Source: Streptomyces sp. Act143 (GTDB lineage Bacteria; Actinomycetota; Actinomycetes; Streptomycetales; Streptomycetaceae). From it: a stretch of DNA of 64,000 nucleotides. Positions within the stretch are counted from its first letter, which is position 1; every line of letters begins with the position of its first letter. The notes below the pieces were generated by a model. That model was not told the DNA's origin and made no database searches. It saw nothing but the letters and a program-made list of their open reading frames with translations. Made by a program: the position numbers and the translations under genes. The stretch covers positions 3,739,391 to 3,803,390 of the forward strand of contig NZ_QFRX01000001.1 in NCBI RefSeq assembly GCF_003143935.1. The letters are read 5' to 3'. This document shows positions 34,881-43,226 of this stretch, one piece after another.

Positions 34881-35291
34881 ATGGACCTGAAACTCCACAC
34901 CTGTTTCATCGCCGTCGACGACCACGACAAGGCGATCGCCTTCTACTGCGACGTCCTGGGCCTGGAGGTCCGCAACGACGTCAAGTACGAGGGCATGCGC
35001 TGGACGACCGTGGGGTCGCCGCTCCAGCCGGACGTGTCGATCGTCCTGGAGCCGCCCGCCGCCAACCCCGACCTCTCCCCCGCCGACCGGGACGTGATGG
35101 AGCAGCTGCTGGCCAAGGGCGTGCTGCGCGGGGTCAACTTCACCACCGCCGACTGCGACGCCCTCTTCGCCCGGGTCAAGGAGTCCGGCGCCGAGGTGCT
35201 CCAGGAGCCGACGGACATGCCGTACGGCGTGCGCGACTGCGCGTTCCGGGACCCCGCCGGAAACATGCTGCGGTTCATGCAGGCCCCCTGA
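34881..35291 (+). CDS. VOC-superfamily (glyoxalase-like) protein
   Basis: 136 aa, ATG. One VOC module pair: a His in HTCFIAVDDHDKA and the closing strand DCAFRDPAGNMLRFMQ supply potential metal ligands. The pairing with the AraC gene suggests a ligand-binding or resistance-type role; catalytic activity is not proven. Confidence 0.85.
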   Translation: MDLKLHTCFIAVDDHDKAIAFYCDVLGLEVRNDVKYEGMRWTTVGSPLQPDVSIVLEPPAANPDLSPADRDVMEQLLAKGVLRGVNFTTADCDALFARVKESGAEVLQEPTDMPYGVRDCAFRDPAGNMLRFMQAP

Positions 35292-35306
35292 CCTACGATC
35301 CCCGGC

Positions 35307-36038
35307 ATGAGCATCCGCTGGACGTACGCCTTCATCGACCGCCCCGCCGAACTCGCCGCCCGCGCCCATGAGTTCTGGACGGCGGTCACGGACACGCAAC
35401 TGTCCGCGCCGCGGGGCGAGTTCGTGACGCTGGTGCCGTCCGGCGCCGACCCGTGCGTCAAGGCGCAGGGCGTCGACTCGGGGGCCGGTGGCGCGCATCT
35501 CGACTTCTCGGTGGACGACGTACCGGAGTTCGTGCGGTCGGCGCTGCGGCAGGGCGCGACCCTGGCCGCCGAGCACGAGGGGTGGGCCGTACTCCGTTCC
35601 CCCGCCGGGCAGTTGTTCTGCGCGGTGCCCTGGCACGGCGAGTCCGTACGCCCGCCCGTCGTGCACGGCAGCCGCCTCGACCAGGTCTGCCTGGACCTCG
35701 CACCTTCGCGCTACGACGCCGAAGTCGCCTTCTGGAGCGCCCTGTTGGCCGGCTGGGAGGCGCGGCCCGGTTCACTGCCCGAGTTCCACGTGCTCGTCCC
35801 GCCGCCCGGGCTGCCGGTCCGCATCCTGCTCCAGCGGCTCGGCGAGGAGCGCGGCGCCTCCGCCCATCTGGACCTGGCGTGCGCCGACATCGAGGCGACC
35901 CGGGTGCGGCACGAGGGGCTGGGCGCGGCGACGGTCGCCCACGGCAGGCACTGGACGGTGATGCGCGATCCGGCCGGCGGCACGTACTGCCTGACCGGCC
36001 GGGACCCGGAGACCGGCGGGCTGCCTAGCGCGGGGTGA
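35307..36038 (+). CDS. Double VOC-like (glyoxalase-fold) protein
   Basis: 243 aa, ATG 15 bases after the previous VOC gene. Two tandem glyoxalase-like repeats are visible: AHEFWTAVTD ... SPAGQLFCAVP and DAEVAFWSALL ... DPAGGTYCLTG. Acidic or His metal ligands are only partly conserved, so it may bind a small molecule without catalysis. It overlaps the convergent DUF952 gene by 14 bases. Confidence 0.78.
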   Translation: MSIRWTYAFIDRPAELAARAHEFWTAVTDTQLSAPRGEFVTLVPSGADPCVKAQGVDSGAGGAHLDFSVDDVPEFVRSALRQGATLAAEHEGWAVLRSPAGQLFCAVPWHGESVRPPVVHGSRLDQVCLDLAPSRYDAEVAFWSALLAGWEARPGSLPEFHVLVPPPGLPVRILLQRLGEERGASAHLDLACADIEATRVRHEGLGAATVAHGRHWTVMRDPAGGTYCLTGRDPETGGLPSAG

Positions 36039-36363
36039 CCTCCCACGGTTCCACGTCCACCACGGCGGCCACCGGGAGCGGCCCGTAGATGTGCGGGAAC
36101 TCCTCCGCGCCGGGCTCCGGGGCCTCGTACTTCAGGGGTACGCCGAGCCGGTCGGGGTCGATGACCAGCAGTACCAGCTCGTCGGGGCCGTCGTAGTCGC
36201 CGTAGAGGAAGGCCGCGACCTTCGGGCATTGGGCGCGCGTCGAACAGTGGATGAAGCCCTCCTCCTGGAGGGTCTTGCCACGGGTCGACATCTCGTACGT
36301 GCCCCGGGCGCGGGCTTCCTCCCACAGGGAGCGTTCGGTGAGGTGCACGACGTGTTCGGTCAT
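36025..36363 (-). CDS. DUF952-family protein
   Basis: 112 aa from ATG 36363 (GTG 36372 adds three residues). The DUF952 signature EEGFIHCSTRAQ and LLVIDPDRLG are clear. The family has an ADP-ribosyltransferase-like fold and no agreed function. Convergent 14-base overlap with the VOC gene. Confidence 0.85.
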   Translation of the reverse strand: MTEHVVHLTERSLWEEARARGTYEMSTRGKTLQEEGFIHCSTRAQCPKVAAFLYGDYDGPDELVLLVIDPDRLGVPLKYEAPEPGAEEFPHIYGPLPVAAVVDVEPWEVTPR

Positions 36364-36449
36364 ACGGGCCACGCTACGGCCTCAGCCGCGCCGCCCGCCT
36401 CCGCAATCACGGCTGCTCGGACGGACGACCGAGCGTCTTGTCCGGGGCG

Positions 36450-37034
36450 TCAGCGCTTCCTGCTGTACGTGCGCACCAGGACACCGTTCCCGAAGGCGCG
36501 CACGGCGTCGAGGGCGAACTCGTCGACCGAGAAGCCGGCGGCGAACATGGGCATGCCGGTGCCGAGGGCGACCGGGTAGGTCTTGATGACGAGTTCGTCG
36601 ACCTCGTCGCGCAGTTGACCGGCGAGCTGGGCGCCGCCACAGAGGTAGATCCCCAACTCGCCTTCCTCGGACTTGAGTTCGCGAACCCTGCCGAGCAGGT
36701 CGGTGGCGATGATCTCGACGTGCGGGTCGGGGGACTCGGTGAGGGTGCGGGAGGCGACGTACTCGCGCAGATGGCCGTACGGGCTGGTGAAGCCCTCCTT
36801 CAGGCCGACCTCGTAGCTGCCGCGGCCCTGGATGACGGTGTCGAACCTCTTGTGCGGCAGGTGGTGGACGCCGAGCGCCCTGCGGCCGTGGGCCGCCATG
36901 GTCTCCGGATATTCGGCCGTGAGGAACGCGATGAACTCCTCGTCGACGAACGGGTACATGAACGACGCGTCGCCGCTCTCGTCACCGATGAAGCCGTCGA
37001 TCGAGCAGGCGACGAAGTACGTGAGCTTTCGCAA
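36450..37034 (-). CDS. Dihydrofolate reductase-like (RibD C-terminal) protein
   Basis: 194 aa from TTG 37034 (LRKLTYFVACSIDGFIG; a GTG at 37076 adds 14 residues). The DHFR/RibD-C pattern is seen in SIDGFIGD, FDTVIQGRGSYEVG and IYLCGGAQLAGQL. These proteins bind NADPH and reduce unknown substrates. It is divergent from a TetR gene across a repeat-rich operator, so TetR probably controls it. Confidence 0.85.
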   Translation of the reverse strand: MRKLTYFVACSIDGFIGDESGDASFMYPFVDEEFIAFLTAEYPETMAAHGRRALGVHHLPHKRFDTVIQGRGSYEVGLKEGFTSPYGHLREYVASRTLTESPDPHVEIIATDLLGRVRELKSEEGELGIYLCGGAQLAGQLRDEVDELVIKTYPVALGTGMPMFAAGFSVDEFALDAVRAFGNGVLVRTYSRKR

Positions 37035-37070
37035 GCGGGTCTCTTTTCGTAGGCTGCGTTCTGTTCTACG

Positions 37071-37120
37071 AACCACTTCGGATGTAGTACTTCAGTTGTA
37101 GTACTTCGGTTGTAGTGGTT
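37071..37120. promoter_or_regulatory. TetR operator region: 14-bp direct repeats within an inverted repeat
   Basis: GTAGTACTTCAGTT (37084) and GTAGTACTTCGGTT (37098) are adjacent direct copies, followed by a partial third. The block is bounded by AACCACT (37071) and AGTGGTT (37114). It fills the divergent promoter of the DHFR-like and TetR genes. Confidence 0.6.
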
Positions 37121-37167
37121 GCAAGGGAGTTTCCGGGTGCGACCGGAAGTGGGAGAAGGGGTTCCGC

Positions 37168-37758
37168 ATGGCCGTCAATCCGCAGCGGCGGGCGGCGCTG
37201 GTCGACGCCGGGGTCGAGGTGCTCGCCCGGGAGGGGGCGCGCGGGCTGACGTTCCGCGCGGTGGACGCCGAGGCCGGGGTGCCGGTGGGCACCGCCTCCA
37301 ACTACTTCACCGGGCGCGACGACCTGCTGCGGCAGATCGACACCCGGCTGCACGTGCGGCTGGCGCCCGACCCCGAGGTGCTCGCCGGACTGCTGACGAG
37401 GCCGAAGGACCGGGCGCTGGTCACGGCGTTCATGCACGATCTGATCGCCCGCGCGACCGCCGACCGCACCGGCTATCTGGCCCTGCTGGAGATGCGCCTG
37501 GAGGCCACCCGGAGGCCCGAACTGCGGGAGTCGTACACCAAGTCGGTACGCGGCGACCTGGAGTACGGCATGGAGTTCCACCGGGACGCCGGGCTGCCCG
37601 GCGGTGACGAGACGGTCGTGGTGCTCTATCTCGCGATGCTCGGACTGATCCTGGAGCACCTGACCCTGCCGGGGGTGCTGGACGGGGTGCTGCCGGGGGT
37701 GGGGATTCCGGAGGGGCTGGTGGAGCGGATCGTGGCGACGGTGGTGCCCGAGGCGTAG
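37168..37758 (+). CDS. TetR-family transcriptional regulator
   Basis: 196 aa. The N-terminal HTH (LTFRAVDAEAGVPVGTASNYF) is the TetR type. The C-terminal ligand domain is helical. Its divergent neighbour, the DHFR-like gene, and the operator repeats between them indicate autoregulation and control of that gene. Confidence 0.9.
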   Translation: MAVNPQRRAALVDAGVEVLAREGARGLTFRAVDAEAGVPVGTASNYFTGRDDLLRQIDTRLHVRLAPDPEVLAGLLTRPKDRALVTAFMHDLIARATADRTGYLALLEMRLEATRRPELRESYTKSVRGDLEYGMEFHRDAGLPGGDETVVVLYLAMLGLILEHLTLPGVLDGVLPGVGIPEGLVERIVATVVPEA

Positions 37759-37759
37759 G

Positions 37760-38362
37760 TCAGTCTCGGACTCGGGGTTCGCGCCACATCGGCCACATCC
37801 GCGGGCCGTCGGGGAGGTCGAGCGGGCGGTCCACGAGCGTGAAACCGAGGCGTTCGTACAGGCCGCGGCTGCGGGCGCTGCTGGCCTCCAGATAGGCGGG
37901 CCGCCCCTCGCGGTCGCAGCGGTCGAGGACCGAGCCGATGAGGGCGGTGCCGAGCCCCTCGCCCTGCCGCTCCGGGTGCACGCCGATCATCCACAGGTAC
38001 TCGTGGGCACGGCCGGCGGGGTGGACGTCCTGGGTGAGCCGGGCTATCAGCTCGACCCGCTCGTTGTCGGGGTCGACGCTCGCGCGGACCTGGGCGGGGC
38101 CGTCGTCGTCGCCCTCGTCGTGCTCCTCGGCCGCCACCGGCAGCCACAGCGCGCAGGCCGTGCCGTCCTCGGTGAGGTCGATGCGGCCGTCGGCCAGCAC
38201 GATGTCGGTGAAGGCGGCCATGAGCCGGTGATGGGTGGCCCGGCGGTACTCGTCGCCCGGGAAGACCCACCGGCTGACCGGGTCGCTCTGGAACGCCGTG
38301 TCCAACAGCCGTACGACCAGCTCGCGATCATCCTCGCCCGCCGCCCGGATCGCCACGCCCAT
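37760..38362 (-). CDS. GNAT-family N-acetyltransferase
   Basis: 200 aa. Motif A (HPERQGEGLGTALI) and motif B (SSARSRGLYERLGF) are intact. It ends one base from the TetR stop, convergent. Substrate unknown. Confidence 0.88.
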   Translation of the reverse strand: MGVAIRAAGEDDRELVVRLLDTAFQSDPVSRWVFPGDEYRRATHHRLMAAFTDIVLADGRIDLTEDGTACALWLPVAAEEHDEGDDDGPAQVRASVDPDNERVELIARLTQDVHPAGRAHEYLWMIGVHPERQGEGLGTALIGSVLDRCDREGRPAYLEASSARSRGLYERLGFTLVDRPLDLPDGPRMWPMWREPRVRD

Positions 38363-38744
38363 GGTCCGCCCCTCTTCGCCAACTCACTCTGTCCATGCGG
38401 GGGTTGACTCTATCGGGGGTGTGATGCGAAGGGCCCCTGGGGCGTGGATGAGCGGAAGTGGCGGGGCCCGCACGCCGTGGGGATGTGCGGGACCCGCCGG
38501 GCCGGAGCCTCCCGGGACCGCGCGGGGTCAGGAGCCGCGCGGCCCCGGGGGTTCCGGGGTCTGGGTGGACTGCGTCCGCCTCCGTGTTCGTGCTCGTGTC
38601 CGTATGCGTGCTCGTGTCCGCGGCCGTGCTGGTGCCCGCGGCCGTGCTGGTGCCCGCGCTGGTGCACGCGGTCGTACTCGCGCTCGTGCTTGTGCTCGTA
38701 CTCGCGCCCGTGCCTGTGAGTACGGCCTCCTGTAGTCCCAGCGC
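38363..38744. other. Intergenic region with degenerate repeats downstream of the polyprenyl synthetase
   Basis: 382 bases between the GNAT start and the polyprenyl synthetase stop. The right half holds a degenerate tandem array; the left half shows no gene or clear promoter beyond the short GNAT upstream region. Confidence 0.5.
38578..38712. repeat. Degenerate 12-18-bp tandem repeat (GTGCTCGTG-type)
   Basis: Successive GTGCTCGTGTCCG- and GTGCTGGTGCCCG-type units over about 135 bases. One frame on the minus strand reads as a His/Glu/Arg-rich string (HGRGHEHAYGHEHEH), another on the plus strand as a Val/Leu-rich one. No start or ribosome site supports either as a gene. Confidence 0.7.
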
Positions 38745-39887
38745 TCAACTGCTGCGCCGTGTCACGTACTCCGCGAGGGCCAGGAGCCCGCCTGCCGCCT
38801 CCGGATCGGGCACCGCCCGGGCCAGTTGGCCCACCGCACGGCCCATCCGGTCGGCCGCCTGATCCTGCGCCCAGTCGCGTCCGCCGGCCTGCTCGACGGC
38901 GACGGCCGTGCCGTCCAGGTCCTCCTCCGCGCGGGGAGCCGAGTAGAGCTCGGCCAGCCGGACGGCCGCCGGGGTGCCGGAGGTCAGCGCGGCGACGACC
39001 GGCAGGGACTTCTTGCGGGCGGCGAGGTCGGCACCGGCCGGCTTGCCGGTACGGCCCGGGTCGCCCCATATCCCGATGACGTCGTCGATGAGCTGGAAGG
39101 CGAGACCGGCCTCGCGGCCGAACGAGTCCAGCGCCTCGACGTCGTCCTCCGACGCGCCCGCGTAGAGCGCGCCGAGCGCGCAGGCGCACCCGAGCAGGGC
39201 GCCCGTCTTGGCCTCGGCCATGCCGAGCACCTCGTCGAGGGTGACCTCGCCGGGGCTCCGCTTCTCCAGCGCCACGTCGGTGTGCTGGCCGGCGCAGAGT
39301 TCGACGACGCAGTCCGCGAGCCGGGCGGCGGCCGCCGCGGACGCCGGGTGCGGGTCCTCGGCGAGCAGCCGCAGGGCCAGCGCCTGGAGAGTGTCCCCGG
39401 CGAGTATCGCGTCGGTGTCGCCGAAGACCGTCCAGGCCGTGGGCCGGTGGCGCCGGGTGGTGTCGCGGTCCATCACGTCGTCGTGCAACAAGGTGAAGTT
39501 GTGGACCAGTTCCACCGCCGCTGCCGCCCGTACCGCCGCGGCCCGGGCCTCGGGCCCGCCGAGCGCGGTGGCCGCGGCGAGGACGAGCGCGGGCCGTATC
39601 GCCTTGCCCGCATGGCCCGCGGCCGGGGTGCCGTCGGCGTGCTCCCAGCCGAAGTGGTAGAGCGCGACCCGGCGCATCGATCCCGGCAGCGAGTCGATCG
39701 CGGCCCGCAGCGCGGGGTCGACCACCTCCCGCGTCCGCTCCAGGATCACCGCCGCCTCATGCCCGTCGATCGGGGCAGACCGGCCGGTCTCCGGGGCCGG
39801 GCGGTCATCCCCGGTGGCCCCGACGGGCCGCCGCCCTTCGAGTGCCTCGGAGCGACGGCGCCGTGTTGCCGTCATGAACTCACCCAT
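38745..39887 (-). CDS. Polyprenyl synthetase, probable encapsulin cargo
   Basis: 380 aa, ATG after GAGGTGA. It is a trans-isoprenyl diphosphate synthase: first Asp-rich motif LLHDDVMDRD (~134-143) and second FQLIDDVIGIWGD. It condenses allylic diphosphate with isopentenyl diphosphate. The first ~45 residues are an Arg/Pro/Gly-rich disordered extension absent from ordinary synthases; in family 2B encapsulin operons such an N-terminal extension targets the enzyme into the shell. The shell gene lies immediately upstream on the same strand. Confidence 0.9.
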   Translation of the reverse strand: MGEFMTATRRRRSEALEGRRPVGATGDDRPAPETGRSAPIDGHEAAVILERTREVVDPALRAAIDSLPGSMRRVALYHFGWEHADGTPAAGHAGKAIRPALVLAAATALGGPEARAAAVRAAAAVELVHNFTLLHDDVMDRDTTRRHRPTAWTVFGDTDAILAGDTLQALALRLLAEDPHPASAAAAARLADCVVELCAGQHTDVALEKRSPGEVTLDEVLGMAEAKTGALLGCACALGALYAGASEDDVEALDSFGREAGLAFQLIDDVIGIWGDPGRTGKPAGADLAARKKSLPVVAALTSGTPAAVRLAELYSAPRAEEDLDGTAVAVEQAGGRDWAQDQAADRMGRAVGQLARAVPDPEAAGGLLALAEYVTRRSS

Positions 39888-40000
39888 GGGTCACCTCGGT
39901 AAGTCCGCGGACGGTGGCGCATCCGCTGCCGTCGGGCGCACCGCACCAGGGTGCTCCCGCCCTCGCGGGCGGGGGCACGGCGCATCAGGGGCGCGCAGGG

Positions 40001-41407
40001 TCACCGCCAGCGGCCGATCTCGACGTTCTCCAGGACGCCGAGCGCGTCCGGCACGAGGACCGCGGCGGAGTAGTAGGCGGTCACGAGGTACTTGATGATC
40101 GCCTGTTCGTTGATGCCCATGAACCTGACGGACAGGCTCGGCTCGATCTCGTCCGGGATGCCGGTCTGCTGCAGACCGATGACGCCCTGCTCGGCCTCAC
40201 CGGTACGCATGGCGATGATCGAGGTCGTACGGGCCTCGGTGACCGGGATCTTGTTGCACGGGTAGATCGGCACACCGCGCCAGGTCGGGATGCGGTTGCC
40301 GCCCACGTCGATGGTCTCGGGGACGAGCCCCCGCTTGTTGAGCTCGCGGCCGATCGCGGAGATCGCGCGCGGGTGGGCGAGCAGCAGCTTGGTGCCGCGC
40401 CGCCGGCTGAGCAGCTCGTCCAGGTCGTCGGGGCTGGGCACGCCGTCGTGCGGCTGGAGCCGCTGGTCGTACTCGCAGTTGTGGAGGAGTCCGAACTCGC
40501 GGTTGTTGACGAGCTCGTGCTCCTGGCGCTCCTTCAACGCCTCGACGGTCAGCCGGAGCTGGTGCTCGGTCTGGTTCATCGGCTGGTTGTAGAGGTCGGC
40601 GACGCGTGAGTGGATGCGCAGGACGGTCTGGGCGACGCTCAGTTCGTACTCCCGCGGCCTCGCCTCGTAGTCGACGAAGGTGTGCGGGATGTCCGGCTCA
40701 CCGCTGTGGCCGGCTGCGAGCGCGATCTCCTTCTCACCGTATTTGTTGGTGCTCTGCTCCGGGATCGAGCGCTGCCGCCGGAGGTGCTCGCGCAGGGTGT
40801 CGGTGCGCTCGGCGACCTGCTCGACGTCGTTGCGCGGCAGTACCAGCACCGTGCAGGCGGTGGCCGCGCGGGCGGTGTACTCCCAGATGGCGTCGGGGTC
40901 GAGCAGCGCATGGTCGCCGAAGTAGGAGCCGTCGGCGAGGACTCCGAGGACGGCGTCATCGCCGTAGGGGCCCGTGCCGACCTTCTCCACCCTGCCGTGC
41001 GCGAGGAGGTAGACCTCGTCGGCCTGGCTGCCGAAGGAGGTGATCACGTCTCCCGGCCCGAACTCGCGCTGCTGGCAGCGCCGGGCGAGCTCCGTGAGCA
41101 CCTCCTCGTCCTCGTACGACCTCAGCGCCGGCAGTTCACCCAGCTCCGCCGGGATGACCTCGACGCGGTCGCCCGTCTTGACGAAGGTGACCCGGCCGTC
41201 CCCCACGGCGTAGCTCAGGCGGCGGTTGACGCGGTACGTACCACCCTGGACGTTCACCCATGGCAACGTGCGCAGCAGCCAGCGGGAGCTGATCTCCTGC
41301 ATCTGGGGTGCGGACTTGGTGGTGGTGGCCAGGTTCCGCGCGGCTTCCGTACCGAGACTCTGCTGCGGCCGGCCCTGCTCCGTGCGGACCTCTTCGCCTA
41401 CCGACAT
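40001..41407 (-). CDS. eshA: Family 2B encapsulin shell protein (EshA) with cyclic-nucleotide-binding domain
   Basis: 468 aa, ATG after GGGAGGG. An HK97-type shell domain flanks an inserted cyclic-nucleotide-binding fold (about residues 95-205: FGPGDVITSFGSQADEVYLL, SYFGDHALLDP, EYTARAATACTVLVLP). EshA is needed for antibiotic production and sporulation steps in S. griseus and assembles into large particles; the family is now classed as 2B encapsulins. The phosphate-binding cassette has GDH instead of the usual GE-x, so the nucleotide bound is uncertain. The next gene, a polyprenyl synthetase, is the expected cargo. Confidence 0.92.
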   Translation of the reverse strand: MSVGEEVRTEQGRPQQSLGTEAARNLATTTKSAPQMQEISSRWLLRTLPWVNVQGGTYRVNRRLSYAVGDGRVTFVKTGDRVEVIPAELGELPALRSYEDEEVLTELARRCQQREFGPGDVITSFGSQADEVYLLAHGRVEKVGTGPYGDDAVLGVLADGSYFGDHALLDPDAIWEYTARAATACTVLVLPRNDVEQVAERTDTLREHLRRQRSIPEQSTNKYGEKEIALAAGHSGEPDIPHTFVDYEARPREYELSVAQTVLRIHSRVADLYNQPMNQTEHQLRLTVEALKERQEHELVNNREFGLLHNCEYDQRLQPHDGVPSPDDLDELLSRRRGTKLLLAHPRAISAIGRELNKRGLVPETIDVGGNRIPTWRGVPIYPCNKIPVTEARTTSIIAMRTGEAEQGVIGLQQTGIPDEIEPSLSVRFMGINEQAIIKYLVTAYYSAAVLVPDALGVLENVEIGRWR

Positions 41408-41710
41408 ATGTGAAACGCCCTCCCGAGAACATGCCCGGGCGCCGGTCTGCGCCGGGGCATCTGTGTGCGCAAGCCTTCCTCACGGAGCGTGGCGGTGCTA
41501 TTACCCGAAAGAGCGGGAATGGATCTTTCGCTTGCTGGGCATTGATCGCGTTCTCGTACGTGCGTGCCTTTCCGGTCGGCCGCCCGGCCTTTGTCCGAAA
41601 CGGCTCGCACGCCGTACGAACGAGTAGTCCGGAGGGTCTGCTTTCGGTACAAGCACGGTTACGAGGCGACCGCGAGAGGCGGGCGCCGGCGCGCACGCGA
41701 AGGAGGCGGC
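41408..41710. other. Divergent promoter region, eshA / amidase
   Basis: 303 bases with starts facing out on both sides. Only the ribosome sites (GGGAGGG for eshA, AGGAGG for the amidase) are clear; I could not place a convincing -35/-10 pair. Confidence 0.4.
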
Positions 41711-42301
41711 ATGGCCCCACCCATGTCCGCGACGGAGTTCCTGGACGCCCTGAAGGACGAGGGCGTCACCGTCGTCGAGGTCGGCGACTGGAGACACCAC
41801 AACCGCAACCACAAGGGCCCCTGGGGCCCGGTCCACGGCGTGATGATCCACCACACGGTCACCAAGGGCAGCGAGCGCACCGTCGACCTGTGCCGCGACG
41901 GCTACGCGGACCTCCCGGGCCCCCTCTGCCACGGTGTCATCACCAAGGACGGCCGCGTCCACCTGGTCGGCTACGGCCGCGCCAACCACGCGGGCCTCGG
42001 CGACGACGACGTCCTGCGGGCGGTGATCGCGGAGAAGTCCCTCCCCCACGACAACGAGACGAACACCGACGGCAACCGCCACTTCTACGGCTTCGAGTGC
42101 GAGAACCTGGGCGACGGCCGCGATCCCTGGCCGGAGGCCCAGCTGGCGGCGATCGAGCGGGTGTCCGCCGCGATCTGCCGCCACCACGGCTGGACGGAAC
42201 GGTCGGTCATCGGCCACCTGGAGTGGCAGCCGGGCAAGGTGGACCCGCGCGGCTTCACCATGGCGTCGATGCGGGAGCGCGTCAGGGACCGCCTCAAGTG
42301 A
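41711..42301 (+). CDS. N-acetylmuramoyl-L-alanine amidase (PGRP / amidase_2 domain)
   Basis: 196 aa from ATG 41711 (GAAGGAGG upstream). Zinc ligands of the amidase_2 fold are visible: the His pair in VMIHHTVTKG, His in GLGDDD-neighbouring RANHAG, and the late HLEWQPGKVDP motif in which D/K complete the site. No signal peptide is seen, so a cytoplasmic or phage-type lysin origin, or non-classical export, is possible. It cuts the peptide from muramic acid in peptidoglycan. Confidence 0.85.
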   Translation: MAPPMSATEFLDALKDEGVTVVEVGDWRHHNRNHKGPWGPVHGVMIHHTVTKGSERTVDLCRDGYADLPGPLCHGVITKDGRVHLVGYGRANHAGLGDDDVLRAVIAEKSLPHDNETNTDGNRHFYGFECENLGDGRDPWPEAQLAAIERVSAAICRHHGWTERSVIGHLEWQPGKVDPRGFTMASMRERVRDRLK

Positions 42302-42311
42302 CAATGGGGGC

Positions 42312-43214
42312 GTGACCGGCCCCGACCTCGCCTCCCTGCGTCCCCGGCTCCCGTCGCCGCTCCAGGAGATCGAGGACGACCGGTGCGCGCGCCGGGGCGT
42401 CCGGCTGCTCCTCAAGCGCGACGACCTGATCCACCCGGACCTGGTCGGCAACAAGTGGCGCAAACTGGCCCCGAACCTCCGGTCCGCGGCCGGCCGCCCG
42501 ATCCTCACCTTCGGCGGCGCCTACTCCAACCACCTCCGCGCCACGGCCGCCGCCGGCCGCCTGCTGGGGCTTCCGACGGTGGGGGTGGTGCGGGGCGAGG
42601 AACTGGCGGACCGCCCCCTGAACCCGTCCCTGACCCGGTGCGTGGCCGACGGCATGCGCCTGCACTTCGTCGACAGGCCGACGTATCGCCGCAAGGCCGA
42701 GCCACCGGTGCTCGAAACGATCCTGCGGGCGACGCAGGCGGAGGACGCGTGGGTCGTGCCGGAGGGCGGCAGCAACGTCCCGGCGGTACGCGGGTGCCGG
42801 GCGCTGGGCGAGGAGCTGCGGGGACGGGCGGACGTGGTCGCGGCGGCCTGCGGCACCGGGGGCACGTTCGCGGGGCTCGCGGCGGGGCTGGGGACGGGGC
42901 AGCGGGCGGTGGGGATACCGGTGCTCAAGGGCGGTTTCCTGACCGCTGACATAGCGGGCCTTCAGGAGGCGGCCTTCGGCGGGCGGCGGGGCGACTGGTC
43001 CCTCGACGACCGGTTCCATTTCGGGGGTTACGCGCGTGTGACGCCCGAACTCGACTCCTTCGCCGACGACTTCGAGAGGCGACACGGGGTGGCCGTGGAA
43101 CGTCTCTATGTCGCCAAATTGCTGTACGGGGTGCTGACTCTGACGGAGGAGGGGGCGTTCCCGGTGGGCAGCAGAGTGGTGGCGGTGATCACAGGGGCGC
43201 CGTTCACGGGGTGA
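42312..43214 (+). CDS. PLP-dependent ACC deaminase / D-cysteine desulfhydrase family enzyme
   Basis: 300 aa. The PLP Lys is in DLVGNKWRKL, the substrate loop is GGAYSNHLRA, and the phosphate loop is CGTGGTFAGL. This is the fold-type II group containing ACC deaminase and D-cysteine desulfhydrase; the residues that set the two apart are not clear enough for a choice. GTG start 10 bases after the amidase stop, so possibly co-transcribed. Confidence 0.85.
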   Translation: MTGPDLASLRPRLPSPLQEIEDDRCARRGVRLLLKRDDLIHPDLVGNKWRKLAPNLRSAAGRPILTFGGAYSNHLRATAAAGRLLGLPTVGVVRGEELADRPLNPSLTRCVADGMRLHFVDRPTYRRKAEPPVLETILRATQAEDAWVVPEGGSNVPAVRGCRALGEELRGRADVVAAACGTGGTFAGLAAGLGTGQRAVGIPVLKGGFLTADIAGLQEAAFGGRRGDWSLDDRFHFGGYARVTPELDSFADDFERRHGVAVERLYVAKLLYGVLTLTEEGAFPVGSRVVAVITGAPFTG

Positions 43215-43226
43215 CCACGGAAGTCC

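Noticed and set aside
38458..38862. Val/Leu-rich plus-strand frame through the degenerate repeats, resembling a membrane protein
   Set aside because: It is a product of the repeat unit and runs into the opposite strand of the polyprenyl synthetase gene.
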